A stretch of DNA of 64,000 nucleotides, from assembly GCA_020632595.1 (NCBI GenBank), contig JACKFF010000009.1, positions 136,687 to 200,686 on the forward strand, in the 5' to 3' direction. Source of the DNA: Nitrospiraceae bacterium (GTDB taxonomy: Bacteria > Nitrospirota > Nitrospiria > Nitrospirales > UBA8639). Shown here one piece after another: positions 10,229 through 18,621 of this stretch (position 1 is its first letter; the number at the start of each line of letters is the position of its first letter). The notes beneath the pieces are model-generated. The model was given only the letters and a program-made list of their open reading frames with translations. It did not search any database and was not told where the DNA came from. The position numbers and the translations under genes are program-made.

Positions 10229-10516
10229 ATGTCCAAGAAGCGAAAACGGCATAGTGCGGAATTTAAGGCGAAGGTGGCCCTGGAAGCCGTGAAGGGCGTG
10301 CAAACCTTACAACAGCTGGCCAAAGACTTCCAGGTCCATCCGACTCAGATCACGATGTGGAAGAAACAGCTAACGAGCCAAGTGGCTGGGCTTTTTAAGC
10401 GAGGCTCCGAGTGTGACGAGGGCACTGACGAAGCATTGCGACAGGCATATGAAAAGATTGGCCGCCTCGATGTGGAATTGGAGTGGCTGAAAAAAAAACT
10501 GGGCCCACTCCACTGA
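10229..10516 (+). CDS. IS3 orfA, helix-turn-helix protein
   Basis: The 95-residue protein begins at MSKKRKRHSAEF and has the IS3 HTH (AKVALEAVKGVQTLQQLAKD, then QVHPTQITMWKK). It ends in a leucine-zipper region (LRQAYEKIGRLDVELEWLKKK) that mediates dimerisation. I chose the ATG at 10229 over 10208 because GGGTCTACGAG lies upstream and the family starts there. The stop lies just after a run of nine A residues where frameshifting into orfB would be expected. Confidence 0.88.
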   Translation: MSKKRKRHSAEFKAKVALEAVKGVQTLQQLAKDFQVHPTQITMWKKQLTSQVAGLFKRGSECDEGTDEALRQAYEKIGRLDVELEWLKKKLGPLH

Positions 10517-10550
10517 GCAGAAACGCCAACTGATTGACGAGCATGATCTG

Positions 10551-11351
10551 ATGGTCAGTATCCAACAACAATGTGACTTGGTGGGGCTGTCGCGTTCAGC
10601 CTATTATTACACCCCTGCTGGGGAGAGCCAAGAGAATTTGCATCTGATGCGGTTACTGGATGCCCAGTATCTCCAGACCCCGTTTTATGGCTCCCGACGG
10701 ATGACCGCCTGGTTGCAGGGGCACGGGTATCCCATCAATCGGAAACGCGTCCAGCGCTTGATGCGCCTGATGGACCTGGAAGGCGTGGCTCCTGGGCCTC
10801 GGACCTCCCGACCGCATCCCGCCCATCCCCGCTATCCCTATCTGCTCCGGGATGTTCAGGTCGTTCGTCCGAATCAGGCCTGGTGTGTGGACATTACGTA
10901 TGTACCGATGGCCCTGGGCTTTATGTATTTGGTGGCGATCATGGATTGGTATAGTCGGTACGTGGTGGCCTGGGCCGTGTCCAATTCCTTAGAGGCGGAC
11001 TTTTGCTTAGAGGCTTTGGAGCAGGCGTTTGCTCAAGAAACGCCAGAGGTGTTCAATAGTGACCAAGGCGTTCAATTTACCTCGCAGGCGTGGATTGACC
11101 GAGTGGAGCGTGCAGGCAGCGCAGTCAGTATGGACGGACGGGGCCGCGTCTTTGACAATATCTTCATTGAACGTCTGTGGCGCTCCGTCAAGTATGAAGA
11201 CCTCTATTTACGGGACTATGCAACGGGACTAGAGTTAGAACGTGGCTTGCGGGCCTATTTCCTGTTTTACAATGAACACCGCCCGCATCAGGCTCATGGC
11301 TACCAAACGCCGGCAGTCATCTATCACGGCACACAGGCGAGCAAGCCCTGA
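10551..11351 (+). CDS. IS3 orfB, DDE transposase
   Basis: This is the integrase-type transposase with an HTH_21 block (GSRRMTAWLQGHG, NRKRVQRLMRLMDLEG) and the DDE triad: WCVDITYVPM (Asp), FNSDQGVQFTS (Asp) and FDNIFIERLWRSVKYE (Glu). The open frame continues upstream to the A9 run at 10490-10498 (residues ...NWAHSTEQKRQLIDEHD), so translation normally starts in orfA and shifts. It looks intact over its length. The relation between the two frames is unusual: +1 rather than the usual -1. Confidence 0.88.
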   Translation: MVSIQQQCDLVGLSRSAYYYTPAGESQENLHLMRLLDAQYLQTPFYGSRRMTAWLQGHGYPINRKRVQRLMRLMDLEGVAPGPRTSRPHPAHPRYPYLLRDVQVVRPNQAWCVDITYVPMALGFMYLVAIMDWYSRYVVAWAVSNSLEADFCLEALEQAFAQETPEVFNSDQGVQFTSQAWIDRVERAGSAVSMDGRGRVFDNIFIERLWRSVKYEDLYLRDYATGLELERGLRAYFLFYNEHRPHQAHGYQTPAVIYHGTQASKP

Positions 11352-11410
11352 GGGAAAGGCCTTCTTGTTTTCATCCATTTTCTGTCTTGACAATGGGGTC
11401 CACTGTATTT

Positions 11411-11556
11411 GGCAACATCAATTGAGTAGCTTTGAGCAAGCCCAGCAACGGATCATTGGATGGATCCGATGGTACAACAAGGAGCGACCCCCTCAAGCGT
11501 TACAGTGCCTGAGCCCTCATCAATATCGGCAGAAACAAGGCTTACAGGTGGCTTGA
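11411..11556 (+). pseudogene. IS3 copy 1 orfB, 3' end
   Basis: This resumes the interrupted transposase of copy 1 with residues FEQAQQRIIGWIRWYN and SPHQYRQKQGLQVA, matching the C-terminus of the same gene in copies 2 and 3. It joins in frame-compatible alignment with 9460-10146 once the nested element and one TTT are removed. Confidence 0.82.
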
Positions 11557-11760
11557 TTTCTAGGAGGCACTACAGGGGGGCCATGAAGGCCCATAAGCAT
11601 AAAAATGGTGCTGGATTTTTCCTACGCACAAGAACTTTTTTTGTAGTTAAAAATCAGACCCTAAAAGGGACAACACTGAAAAGAGAGTCATAGGAAAGAC
11701 AAGGCATGAAGGGGCTGAGGAGATTTACGGCGGAAATATTTGAGAAATTATTGAACATTT

Positions 11761-11805
11761 TGGTGCCCCCGACACGAATTGAACGTGCGGCCCGCGGTTT
11801 AGGAA
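11761..11805 (-). repeat. distal attachment site: 45-bp copy of the tRNA-Arg 3' end
   Basis: These 45 bases are identical to 23535-23579, the 3' part of the tRNA-Arg(CCU) gene from the anticodon loop through the encoded CCA. The copy is not a tRNA, because the 5' half is missing. With the integrase gene at the opposite end, it marks the far boundary of an integrated element of about 11.8 kb. Confidence 0.9.
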
Positions 11806-12065
11806 GGCAAATTTATTATCCTGCTATATCTCCTCAAACTCACTCAAGCCAATTCCAGCAAGGAATTCCCCCATTCTTTATCTTTGGCTGGGATAGGCCT
11901 GAATTGGCTGAAAAGTGGTGGCGTCGAGCACAGAATGAGCACATGCCCCGAAAACTAGAATGAGCTGTCATCGTGATATGCCCCCTTCTTTGGCCCAGAA
12001 CTTTAAAATTCGCTTTTGAAGGATATTACTTTCATTTGTTACTTAGCCGGATCGCTTCCATTTCA

Positions 12066-14477
12066 TTAGTGAGCCACCTCCAGAGCTTCGGCTAGAACTT
12101 TTTCTTTTTCGTTTTCCAATCCACTTGCTTCAAACAAGGTTGCAGCTTGGTAGAAATACCACCGGGCCAACTCAGAATCGCCAGAATTTAATGACCGCTC
12201 CAACCGGCCCAACCGTACAAGAACCCGGGCTTGGCCAACCTGACTCTCTTCCTCTTTGTAGAGCCCCTGGGCCTTGGTGTAGGCAGACCGCGCCTCGGTA
12301 ATCCGCCCTAAACTGGCATCTACGTCACCTAACCCCAGGAGAACATGGGCTTGACCTAACCGATCCTTAACGCTTTCATAGATCACCTGCGCATCGGTGT
12401 AGGCAGTCCGTGCCTTGTCAGGACGCCCCAATTGGAGCTCTAGGTCAGCCACTCCTATGAGGACATTGGCTTCGCCTAAGGGATATTTTATGGTTTGGTA
12501 GAGGGTCCGCGCTCTGTTGTAAAAGTTCCGCGCCTTGTCAGGCTGTCCCAAAAGGCGTTCCATTTCCCCGAACTCCCGAAGGACATCGGCTTCGCCCATC
12601 TTATGATTTTCTGCTATGAAAAGAGTTTTGGCATTCGTAAAGGCCGTGCGCGCTTTGTCAGGTCTTCCATCGAGGAATTCCAGATAACCCAGCCCTAAGA
12701 GGACTTGGGCTTGGCCTAATTGTTCCTCCTGCGCCTTAAAGATCGCCTGCGCGTCACCATACGCAGCCCTCGCCTTCTCAATATTACCTGAAATTCGCTC
12801 CAGATTTCCCAAACCCGCAAGGACGTTGGCTTCGCCTAACGGATGTTTGGCCTTTTGGTAGAGCTCCCGTGCTTCAGTGTATGCAGTCCTCGCCTTATCG
12901 GTGTAGCCTAATTGTTGTTCCAATGATCCCAGGCCGACAAGGACATGAGCTTCGCCAAGCGGATGATCATTGGCTTTGAAAAGGTCTCGTGCCTCGGTGT
13001 AAACACTCCGCGCCTTGTCGGGGTGCCCTGAAAAACGTTCTAGATGCCCTAAACCCCTGAGTGCATAGGCTTCGCCTAACGGCTGGTCGTTCGTCTTGAA
13101 AAGATCCCGCGCGTCGGATAAAGCGATCCGTGCCTTTTCAACATTCCCTAATTGATTCTCCAGGTCCCCCAACCTGTGTAAAACAAAAGCTTGGCCTAAC
13201 CAATTCTCTTCTCTTTTATAGAGCGTTAACGCCCCATCGTAGGCAGTCCGCGCTTTATCAGGGTGCCCTAACAGACGCTCCAGTTCGCCCAATTCTGCGA
13301 GAACTTCGGCTTCACCTAACAGATGACCCTCAGCTTTGAAAAGAGTCTGGGCTTTAATGTACGCCGTTCGTGCTTCATCAGAATGTCCTAGGATACGCTC
13401 CAAACCTCCCAGCTCTTTGATAACAGTGGCTTCTCCTAGGCGATCATTGGTCCCCTTAAATATAGAAAGAGCCTGGTTATAGGGATCTCGCGCCTCCTCA
13501 TTGTGGCCCGATTTCCTTAAATTTCTTGCCTCCAACAAAAGCACCTGCGTTTTCTGTAACTCTCTCCCCTCATGATCGGCGTCTCTGATATTCTTCATAA
13601 CCCAAAGATAGGGATCTTCTTCGGGATCGTTGGCAATTGATATCGATTCATGATTAAACGGTAAAGGTTGGGGTGGCCCATCACATCTCGAAGTGGCCAT
13701 TTCACGGGGAACTAAAAGCACCCCTTTCGTAGGAAGCGTTTCATAGGCGCAATAAGCACGAGGATATTTTGCTTTTGTTTCATCCCTGGCAATCAGCAAC
13801 TGGACCCACCGATCCTCAAGACTTTGAATAAAGGCATTCATATGGGCTGATTCCATATTTCGAAATTGTGGATTGCTCGAAAAAAAAGCAGCGATCCGCG
13901 CAATTGTCGCTCCTTGCGCTGGGGTTGCAAGGAAATTTACAGATTTCACCTGTTGAAGTAGATCCTCTTCATCTCCACTTTTAAGGGCCACCAGCATACT
14001 CTTAACCACTAATCCCCCCATGCTGTGAGCAATAAAATGTATGTCTGTGTATTGCTCAAAAACCTCATGTGATTTCAATTGCGCTAGCTCATTAACAGCA
14101 ATTTCGTGTATATTCGGAGATCTTTTTCTAACGGCAGTACGATAGTTAAAAAGATATATGTCATAGTCTTCAAAACGAGGTGAATCTCCCCGAACCATGG
14201 CGGGCCAAAAATTCTCATTTGGTGGATTACCCCATGTTGTATTTGCACTTCCAATAACGCCATGAACAAAAAGGATGAGTTTATTTCGTTTCCCAGGCTT
14301 TTCCCTTTCGTAAAAGCACGAAGTATGGATCAAGCCAGGAACACATTCCGACTTCTTGGCGGTCGATTGAATACCCTGACAGCCCGTGATGCTGAATACC
14401 AAGTAAAGGGCTATCAGATAAACCATCCTCATTTGGAGATGGGTTACATGATTTATCCTAATAATTGTTCTTGGCAT
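12066..14477 (-). CDS. lipoprotein with alpha/beta-hydrolase domain and TPR array
   Basis: The 803-residue protein begins with a long n-region, a hydrophobic helix and a lipobox (FSITGCQG, Cys about residue 33), so it is probably a lipoprotein. Residues about 65-300 form a lipase/PGAP1-like alpha/beta hydrolase: oxyanion-hole block LILFVHGVIG, nucleophile elbow FIAHSMGGLVVKS, and a candidate catalytic His in PFNHESIS. From about 310 to the end lie some twelve 40-residue TPR units, each with a variant of LGxANVLxGLGxLE and PDKARTAYTDA. The start is supported by AGAGGAG six bases upstream, inside a short hairpin. It is the largest cargo gene of the island. The substrate is unknown. Confidence 0.82.
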   Translation of the reverse strand: MPRTIIRINHVTHLQMRMVYLIALYLVFSITGCQGIQSTAKKSECVPGLIHTSCFYEREKPGKRNKLILFVHGVIGSANTTWGNPPNENFWPAMVRGDSPRFEDYDIYLFNYRTAVRKRSPNIHEIAVNELAQLKSHEVFEQYTDIHFIAHSMGGLVVKSMLVALKSGDEEDLLQQVKSVNFLATPAQGATIARIAAFFSSNPQFRNMESAHMNAFIQSLEDRWVQLLIARDETKAKYPRAYCAYETLPTKGVLLVPREMATSRCDGPPQPLPFNHESISIANDPEEDPYLWVMKNIRDADHEGRELQKTQVLLLEARNLRKSGHNEEARDPYNQALSIFKGTNDRLGEATVIKELGGLERILGHSDEARTAYIKAQTLFKAEGHLLGEAEVLAELGELERLLGHPDKARTAYDGALTLYKREENWLGQAFVLHRLGDLENQLGNVEKARIALSDARDLFKTNDQPLGEAYALRGLGHLERFSGHPDKARSVYTEARDLFKANDHPLGEAHVLVGLGSLEQQLGYTDKARTAYTEARELYQKAKHPLGEANVLAGLGNLERISGNIEKARAAYGDAQAIFKAQEEQLGQAQVLLGLGYLEFLDGRPDKARTAFTNAKTLFIAENHKMGEADVLREFGEMERLLGQPDKARNFYNRARTLYQTIKYPLGEANVLIGVADLELQLGRPDKARTAYTDAQVIYESVKDRLGQAHVLLGLGDVDASLGRITEARSAYTKAQGLYKEEESQVGQARVLVRLGRLERSLNSGDSELARWYFYQAATLFEASGLENEKEKVLAEALEVAH

Positions 14478-14741
14478 AAACCACTCCTCTTTCAGAGAGT
14501 GGACTAATTCAAAAACCTCTTTGGTTAAAAAATTTACACCTCCTTATAATTCACCATTTTTTCAGTAAATTCTCCATATTCAAAAACAACTGATTTTGAA
14601 TCTAGCTCCCAGACCCTATAGGCCGATTCAACCTTGCTGTTGTCTCGCTACCCGGATAAAACAAATTCAAGGTCAGATCACGAGTGGTCGAAAACGGCCA
14701 AAAGCGGACATGAAAATTCTGACCATAAATTGGCCTGACTA
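14478..14741. other. short gap with a hairpin at the lipoprotein gene start
   Basis: No gene is seen. On the minus strand, CCACTC and GAGTGG pair around the ribosome binding site of the lipoprotein gene (14482-14503), which could mask the site. Confidence 0.45.
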
Positions 14742-15245
14742 CTATTTTAGGCCTTCTTTGACTTTTCCATAAAGCTGCCTCAATTCCCCATCCCCCATAT
14801 CCAATATGGGCTCATACATAAATGAATTGATATGGATATTGGCAGGCGTAATTAGGTTTACTCTTTTTAATATCTCTATATTGTCATGTTCGTTGTTATA
14901 TTCTTCTTCATACCTTTTTAGAAGTTCCCACGTTTGATTAGCGCCGATTTCACTACCATCAGTTATCTGGCTAACCATAAACTTCTCAGCAACCAATCTA
15001 ATCGCAATTGATAAGACTATCTTGTTTTCTAAATTAATTCCCTCATTGGCATCCACACAACTGTCGGCAGTTTCCAAAATGAAATCCAGTAAACATTTAC
15101 TAAGTTCAATATCAGGAAAATCGAGGTCCTGAATATTTCTCTCAAAGACTTCCTTAATATCATTAACAGTTAAAGCCGCAGTACCATCCTTATAGTGCAA
15201 CACTGACGTTAACAATGAATAGTCATCGTTTTCTTCGGTACCCTG
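14742..15245 (-). pseudogene. AAA ATPase (AAA_13-like), C-terminal fragment
   Basis: This fragment encodes the last ~165 residues of an AAA_13-like ATPase, ending in the conserved stretch INSFMYEPILDMGDGELRQL that I associate with that family. Read leftward, it continues in frame from the fragment at 17855-18621 once the IS256-family element and one copy of the 8-bp repeat GTACCCTG are removed (junction residues EFTQGTEENDDYS). It has no start codon of its own; an internal Met at 15215 opens the surviving frame. Confidence 0.88.
15238..15245. repeat. 8-bp target duplication of the IS256-family element (left)
   Basis: GTACCCTG occurs here and again at 17855-17862, directly flanking the element. 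Eight to nine bases is the usual duplication size of IS256. Confidence 0.92.
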
Positions 15246-15345
15246 GAGGTATCTTCAAAAGGTGTGTAAATAGGAGAGAGGCGGTGTATCCTCTCGGGTG
15301 ACCAAACCCACCGGGAAAATCCGGTTAACAAAAGGAGGCACCGCC

Positions 15346-16320
15346 ATGAAAAAGCAGAGCACAACGCAGACCGGTGAATCAAGCCCAACCTGGGAGACTT
15401 TAGAGGTCTGGATTCGGGGTCATGTCCAACAATTTATTCAACACGTCTTGGAAGAGGAAGTGACGGAGTTGCTTGGCCGACAGAAATCTGTCCGGCGTGG
15501 GGGCCTCGATGGGTCCACTGGATACCGGAATGGGTATGGCCAACCACGGCGGTTAACCTTGGGCTGCGGCACGATCATGGTGCGGCGTCCACGGGTCCGC
15601 GAGTGCGATGAACGCTTGATCAGTCGTGTGCTCCCCTTCTTCAAGCGAAAAAGCACCGCTGTAGATCATCTCTTGCCCGAGTTATATCTGCACGGTCTGG
15701 CTCAGGGTGACTTTGATCTGGCTCTTGGTGGATTGTTAGGCGCAGACGCGCCGCTCTCGAGTTCCACCATCGCCCGACTCAAGACACACTGGCAGGCAGA
15801 ATTCGTGAACTGGCAAAGCCGGTCGCTGGAGGACCTGGAGGTCGTCTATCTCTGGGTAGACGGCCTCTATGTGAAAGCGGGGTTAGAGAAAGACAAGGCA
15901 GCCCTCCTCGTGGTGTTGGCGGCGTTGAGCAATGGGCAAAAAGTCATCCTTGCTGTCGTGCCAGGCCACCGAGAATCCACCGCCAGCTGGAGTGCCGTGT
16001 TACGGGATCTGAAAGCTCGTGGGTTACGTACCCCCCGGTTGGTAATTGGCGATGGCCATCTGGGGATTTGGGCGGGCCTGCGCAATGTCTATCCGGATGT
16101 CGAGGAACAGCGCTGTTGGAATCACAAGAGCCTGAATGTGCTCGACAAACTTCCCAAGCGCGCACAACCGGAAGCCAAGACTCTCCTCTGTCAGATTCCC
16201 TATGCGCCAACGTGCCGGGAGGCAGAACGGCGAAAAGAGCAGTTTGTGCGGTGGTGTGAACAACAGGGGCACATGGAAGCCGCCACCTGTCTGGAGCGGG
16301 ATTGGGACCGGCTCACGACC
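15346..16320 (+). pseudogene. IS256-family (mutator) transposase, N-terminal part
   Basis: This part encodes residues 1-325 of a roughly 411-residue transposase. Evidence: the N-terminal VTELLGRQKS block, the first catalytic Asp in VYLWVDGLYVKAG and the second in RLVIGDGHLGIW, then RCWNHKSLNVLDKLPK. The start at 15346 is set by a strong AAAGGAGG nine bases upstream. The gene is cut after LTT by IS3 copy 2. Removing IS3 copy 2 and one GACC restores LTTFYQFPQPHW in frame with 17564-17824. The original length matches the family. Confidence 0.92.
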
Positions 16321-16386
16321 TATACTGCTCCCCTTGAAAGTGAGACCACCTTTAAGACATAACCCACATCTTAAAGGAGGGCATCT

Positions 16387-16713
16387 ATGGGCCAAGGACA
16401 AGAAGGACCAATTGAACGATGGACCGCCAAACGACGAGCCGCGCTGGTCTTGAGTGTGCTCAAAGGGGAGACGTCGGTGGCCGAAGCCGCCCGGCAACAC
16501 GGTCTGCGAGTAGCCGAAGTGGAGAGTTGGCAAGATCAGTATCTGCGGGCGGCAGAGAATGGCTTGCGGCGACGGCCCAAAGATGAGGAAGCCTTGAAAG
16601 ATGACCAGATCAAAAAGCTCCAACAAAAGATTGGGGAGCTGGTGGTGGAGAATGATGTGTTACGGGAGGCCATGAAACCGTACCCTTTAGCGCGAGAGAT
16701 GTCCGACGCGTGA
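16387..16713 (+). CDS. IS3 copy 2 orfA, helix-turn-helix protein
   Basis: The 108-residue protein starts with MGQGQEGPIERWTAKRRAAL. Its HTH spans LKGETSVAEAARQHGLRVAE, and a coiled tail (IKKLQQKIGELVVENDVLRE) follows. AAAGGAGG lies eight bases before the ATG. Its end overlaps the orfB start by four bases, giving coupling or frameshift between the two proteins. It appears intact, unlike its counterparts in copies 1 and 3. Confidence 0.88.
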   Translation: MGQGQEGPIERWTAKRRAALVLSVLKGETSVAEAARQHGLRVAEVESWQDQYLRAAENGLRRRPKDEEALKDDQIKKLQQKIGELVVENDVLREAMKPYPLAREMSDA

Positions 16714-17541
16714 GAGCCGTGAGGCCGGACATCTCTGAACGAACCGCCTGTCGTCTGCTCCAGGTGAGCCGATCGGCGCTGCATCGGTCGACCAAAGGCA
16801 AGCGGGCTCATGCGACGCTCTCGGAGACACTCGTGGCCAAGCTTGAGCCACTGATTCAGGCCTATCCAACCTATGGGTATCGCCGGCTGTGGGCCCTGTT
16901 ACGCTTTCGTGAGGGACAGTTCCATAATCGCAAAGCGGTCTATCGGGCCTTACGCCTGAAGCGGTGGTTGGTACATCAGCGGACAGCGACCCCACGCCCT
17001 CGTGTGCAGTCTCGGCGAAGTCGAACGACACAGAGTAATCATCGCTGGGCCATGGATGTGACGCATATCCCCTGTGGGCAGGATGGCTGGGGGCATTTGA
17101 CCGCCGTGATTGATTGTCATGATCGCGAAGTGATTGGCTATGAGTTTGCGTTGCGCGGACGGGCGCAGGAAGCGGAACGAGCCATCGAAGCGGCCTGTCT
17201 CACCCGATTCGGCACACTTCGTCCCGTGGGTGCCACCCCCGTCCTTCGCAGTGACAACGGGTTAATCTTTCAGAGCCGCCGTTTTCGACAAGCCTGTCGA
17301 GACTATCGCAACTCAAGGGTTTATTACGCCGTACACGCCGCAACAGAATGGGTTAATCGAGCGGTTTTTTCGGAGTCTCAAAGAGGAGTGCATCTGGCAA
17401 TATCGATTTGGCAGCTTCAAGGAGGCGCAACACCGGATCAATGGATGGATGCGATGGTACAACGAAGGACGACCCCATCAAGCCTTACAGTATCGGAGTC
17501 CTCGTCAATATCGGCAGAAACAAGGCTTACAGGTGGCTTGA
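16710..17541 (+). pseudogene. IS3 copy 2 orfB (transposase), frameshifted
   Basis: The transposase reads well up to ACRDYR (HTH_21 block GYRRLWALLRFREG; Asp in MDVTHIPCG; Asp in LRSDNGLIFQ). Copy 3 then has CGCTTAACTC where this copy has CGCAACTC, a 2-bp deletion. After it, the frame reads NSRVYYAVHAATEW instead of the proper LTQEFITPYTPQQNGLIERFF, so the catalytic Glu is lost. The correct downstream frame is still open to the native stop near 17541. A single event therefore inactivated an otherwise intact gene. Confidence 0.88.
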
Positions 17542-17563
17542 TTTCGGGGGAGCACTACAGACC

Positions 17564-17824
17564 TTTTATCAATTTCCACAGCCGCATTGGCAACATCTGC
17601 GCACGACGAATCCAGTGGAGTCGCCGTTTGCCGCCGTCCGCTTACGCACGGATGCGGCCAAACGGTACAAGAAAGTGGCCAATGCCACCGCAGTAATTTG
17701 GAAACTGCTCATGGTCGCGGAACAGAGCTTTCGTCGAGTGAAACATCCGGAGTTGATGGCCGAAGTCTATCGCGGAGTGGAATTTGTGGATGGAAAACAA
17801 TCGAAAACTGAGGTGGCCGCCTAA
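17564..17824 (+). pseudogene. IS256-family transposase, C-terminal part
   Basis: These are the last 86 residues of the interrupted transposase, containing the family's HLRTTNPVESPFAAVRLRT block with the third acidic catalytic residue. RYKKVANATAVIWKLL and a C-terminus ending KTEVAA follow. It continues in the same frame as 15346-16320 after removal of IS3 copy 2. It has no start of its own. Confidence 0.92.
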
Positions 17825-17854
17825 CTCTGTTTACACACTATTTGACGGAACCTC

Positions 17855-18621
17855 GTACCCTGAGTGAACTCAACTATATTTCTAACAAAAGGTATTGAAG
17901 CAATTAGCTTTACATTATCATTGAGCTTCCCCTTCCATCTGCTAAAAGGGTTACGAATATATGATCGCTTAAAAACCTCTAGTTTAATTCCATCATCGTC
18001 TTTGATGGCCATTAAGCATTGGTGAGAAGGCGCTATTAGCCTACTTTCTATGGTGCGCAAAAAGTCAAAATTATGAGTCAAAATCATCATACGAAATTTT
18101 TCTATCTCTGACATATATTTGAGATAGTCGATAATGGCATGCTTGTTTTTGTAATCGAAAGAATCTGCAATATCGTCAATAATAAAAAGCGTTGCCCCCT
18201 CTCCCCCTTCACTTCTCCGGGCTCTAGCTTCAACCTCAAAAATGATGTTTAGAATATATAATGCTCGTTTTTCGCCTGTGCTTAATATCTTTAACAAGTC
18301 GTCTTTTTTATCAAAGGTTTTTTGATCCGTTCTATCATTAAAGATAAATTCGATGGTTTCGACATTACCCTTTAAAATAACGTCTTCTTTATTTTTGATA
18401 GCCAACCGAAATGGCAGGTGAGTAAATCGGTTATTAAAAATCCTAACAACTTCTTCCCATTCGGTTTTTTCATCTTTTGCTTTTTGCAAAAGCGCTCTTA
18501 TTTCTTCTTGGCCTTCTTTGTATTTTCTTATCAGCTCTCCAAAGAGCGTTTTTTGATCGACAAGATAAGCGAACCAAAGTCTCTTAGAGAACTCCCCGAG
18601 GTCAGTTAATTCAGGCAAAAT
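17855..18621 (-). pseudogene. AAA ATPase (AAA_13-like), central fragment
   Basis: This is the middle of the ATPase: an ABC-type signature (LSTGEKRALYILNIIFEVE), Walker B with D-loop (ATLFIIDDIADSFDYKNK) and a switch-His strand (MMILTHNFDFLRTI), preceded by coiled-coil residues (KYKEGQEEIRALLQKAK). Family members place Walker A in the N-terminal part, which is absent; the frame runs straight into IS3 copy 3 at 18622. AAA_13-type ATPases include the RloC anticodon nuclease group and other defence-related proteins, but no nuclease domain is left here to test that. Confidence 0.87.

Larger units (their letters stand above)
10147..11407 (+). mobile_element. IS3-family element nested in copy 1 (1261 bp)
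   Basis: The imperfect inverted ends are TATAGTGGACCCCA on the left and, read inward from the right, TACAGTGGACCCCA. A 3-bp target duplication TTT lies on both sides (10144-10146 and 11408-11410). Removing the element and one TTT restores a reading that aligns with copy 2. Length, orfA/orfB layout and 3-bp duplication are all standard for IS3. Confidence 0.93.
9080..11574 (+). mobile_element. IS3-family element, copy 1 (decayed, carries a nested IS)
   Basis: The ends match copy 2 at 16321-17559: left end TATACTGCCCC, right end GGAGGCACTACA. They are flanked by G-runs on both sides (9075-9079 and 11575-11580), consistent with a 4-bp GGGG target duplication. Apart from the nested element at 10147-11407 plus its 3-bp duplication, the sequence aligns with copy 2 along its whole length. 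Both transposase frames carry several stops, so this copy cannot move on its own. Confidence 0.88.
16321..17559 (+). mobile_element. IS3-family element, copy 2 (1239 bp)
   Basis: The ends are TATACTGCTCCCC on the left and GGGGAGCACTACA on the right, and the flanking 4-bp duplication is GACC (16317-16320 and 17560-17563). It is the best-preserved of the three related copies, but its transposase has a 2-bp deletion near 17310 that removes the catalytic Glu from frame. Confidence 0.93.
15246..17854 (+). mobile_element. IS256-family element, split by IS3 copy 2
   Basis: The imperfect inverted ends are GAGGTATCTTCAAAAGGTGT on the left and, read inward from the right, GAGGTTCCGTCAAATAGTGT; they continue to match through GTGTAAA. 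The element is flanked by the 8-bp duplication GTACCCTG. Its transposase gene is interrupted at 16320 by IS3 copy 2, with a 4-bp duplication GACC. It sits in an AAA ATPase gene in opposite orientation. Confidence 0.92.

Noticed and set aside
11706..11963. 85-codon plus-strand frame reading VPPTRIERAARGLG
   Set aside because: The conserved-looking part is a translation of the duplicated tRNA 3' end (attachment site), a well-known source of spurious protein calls.
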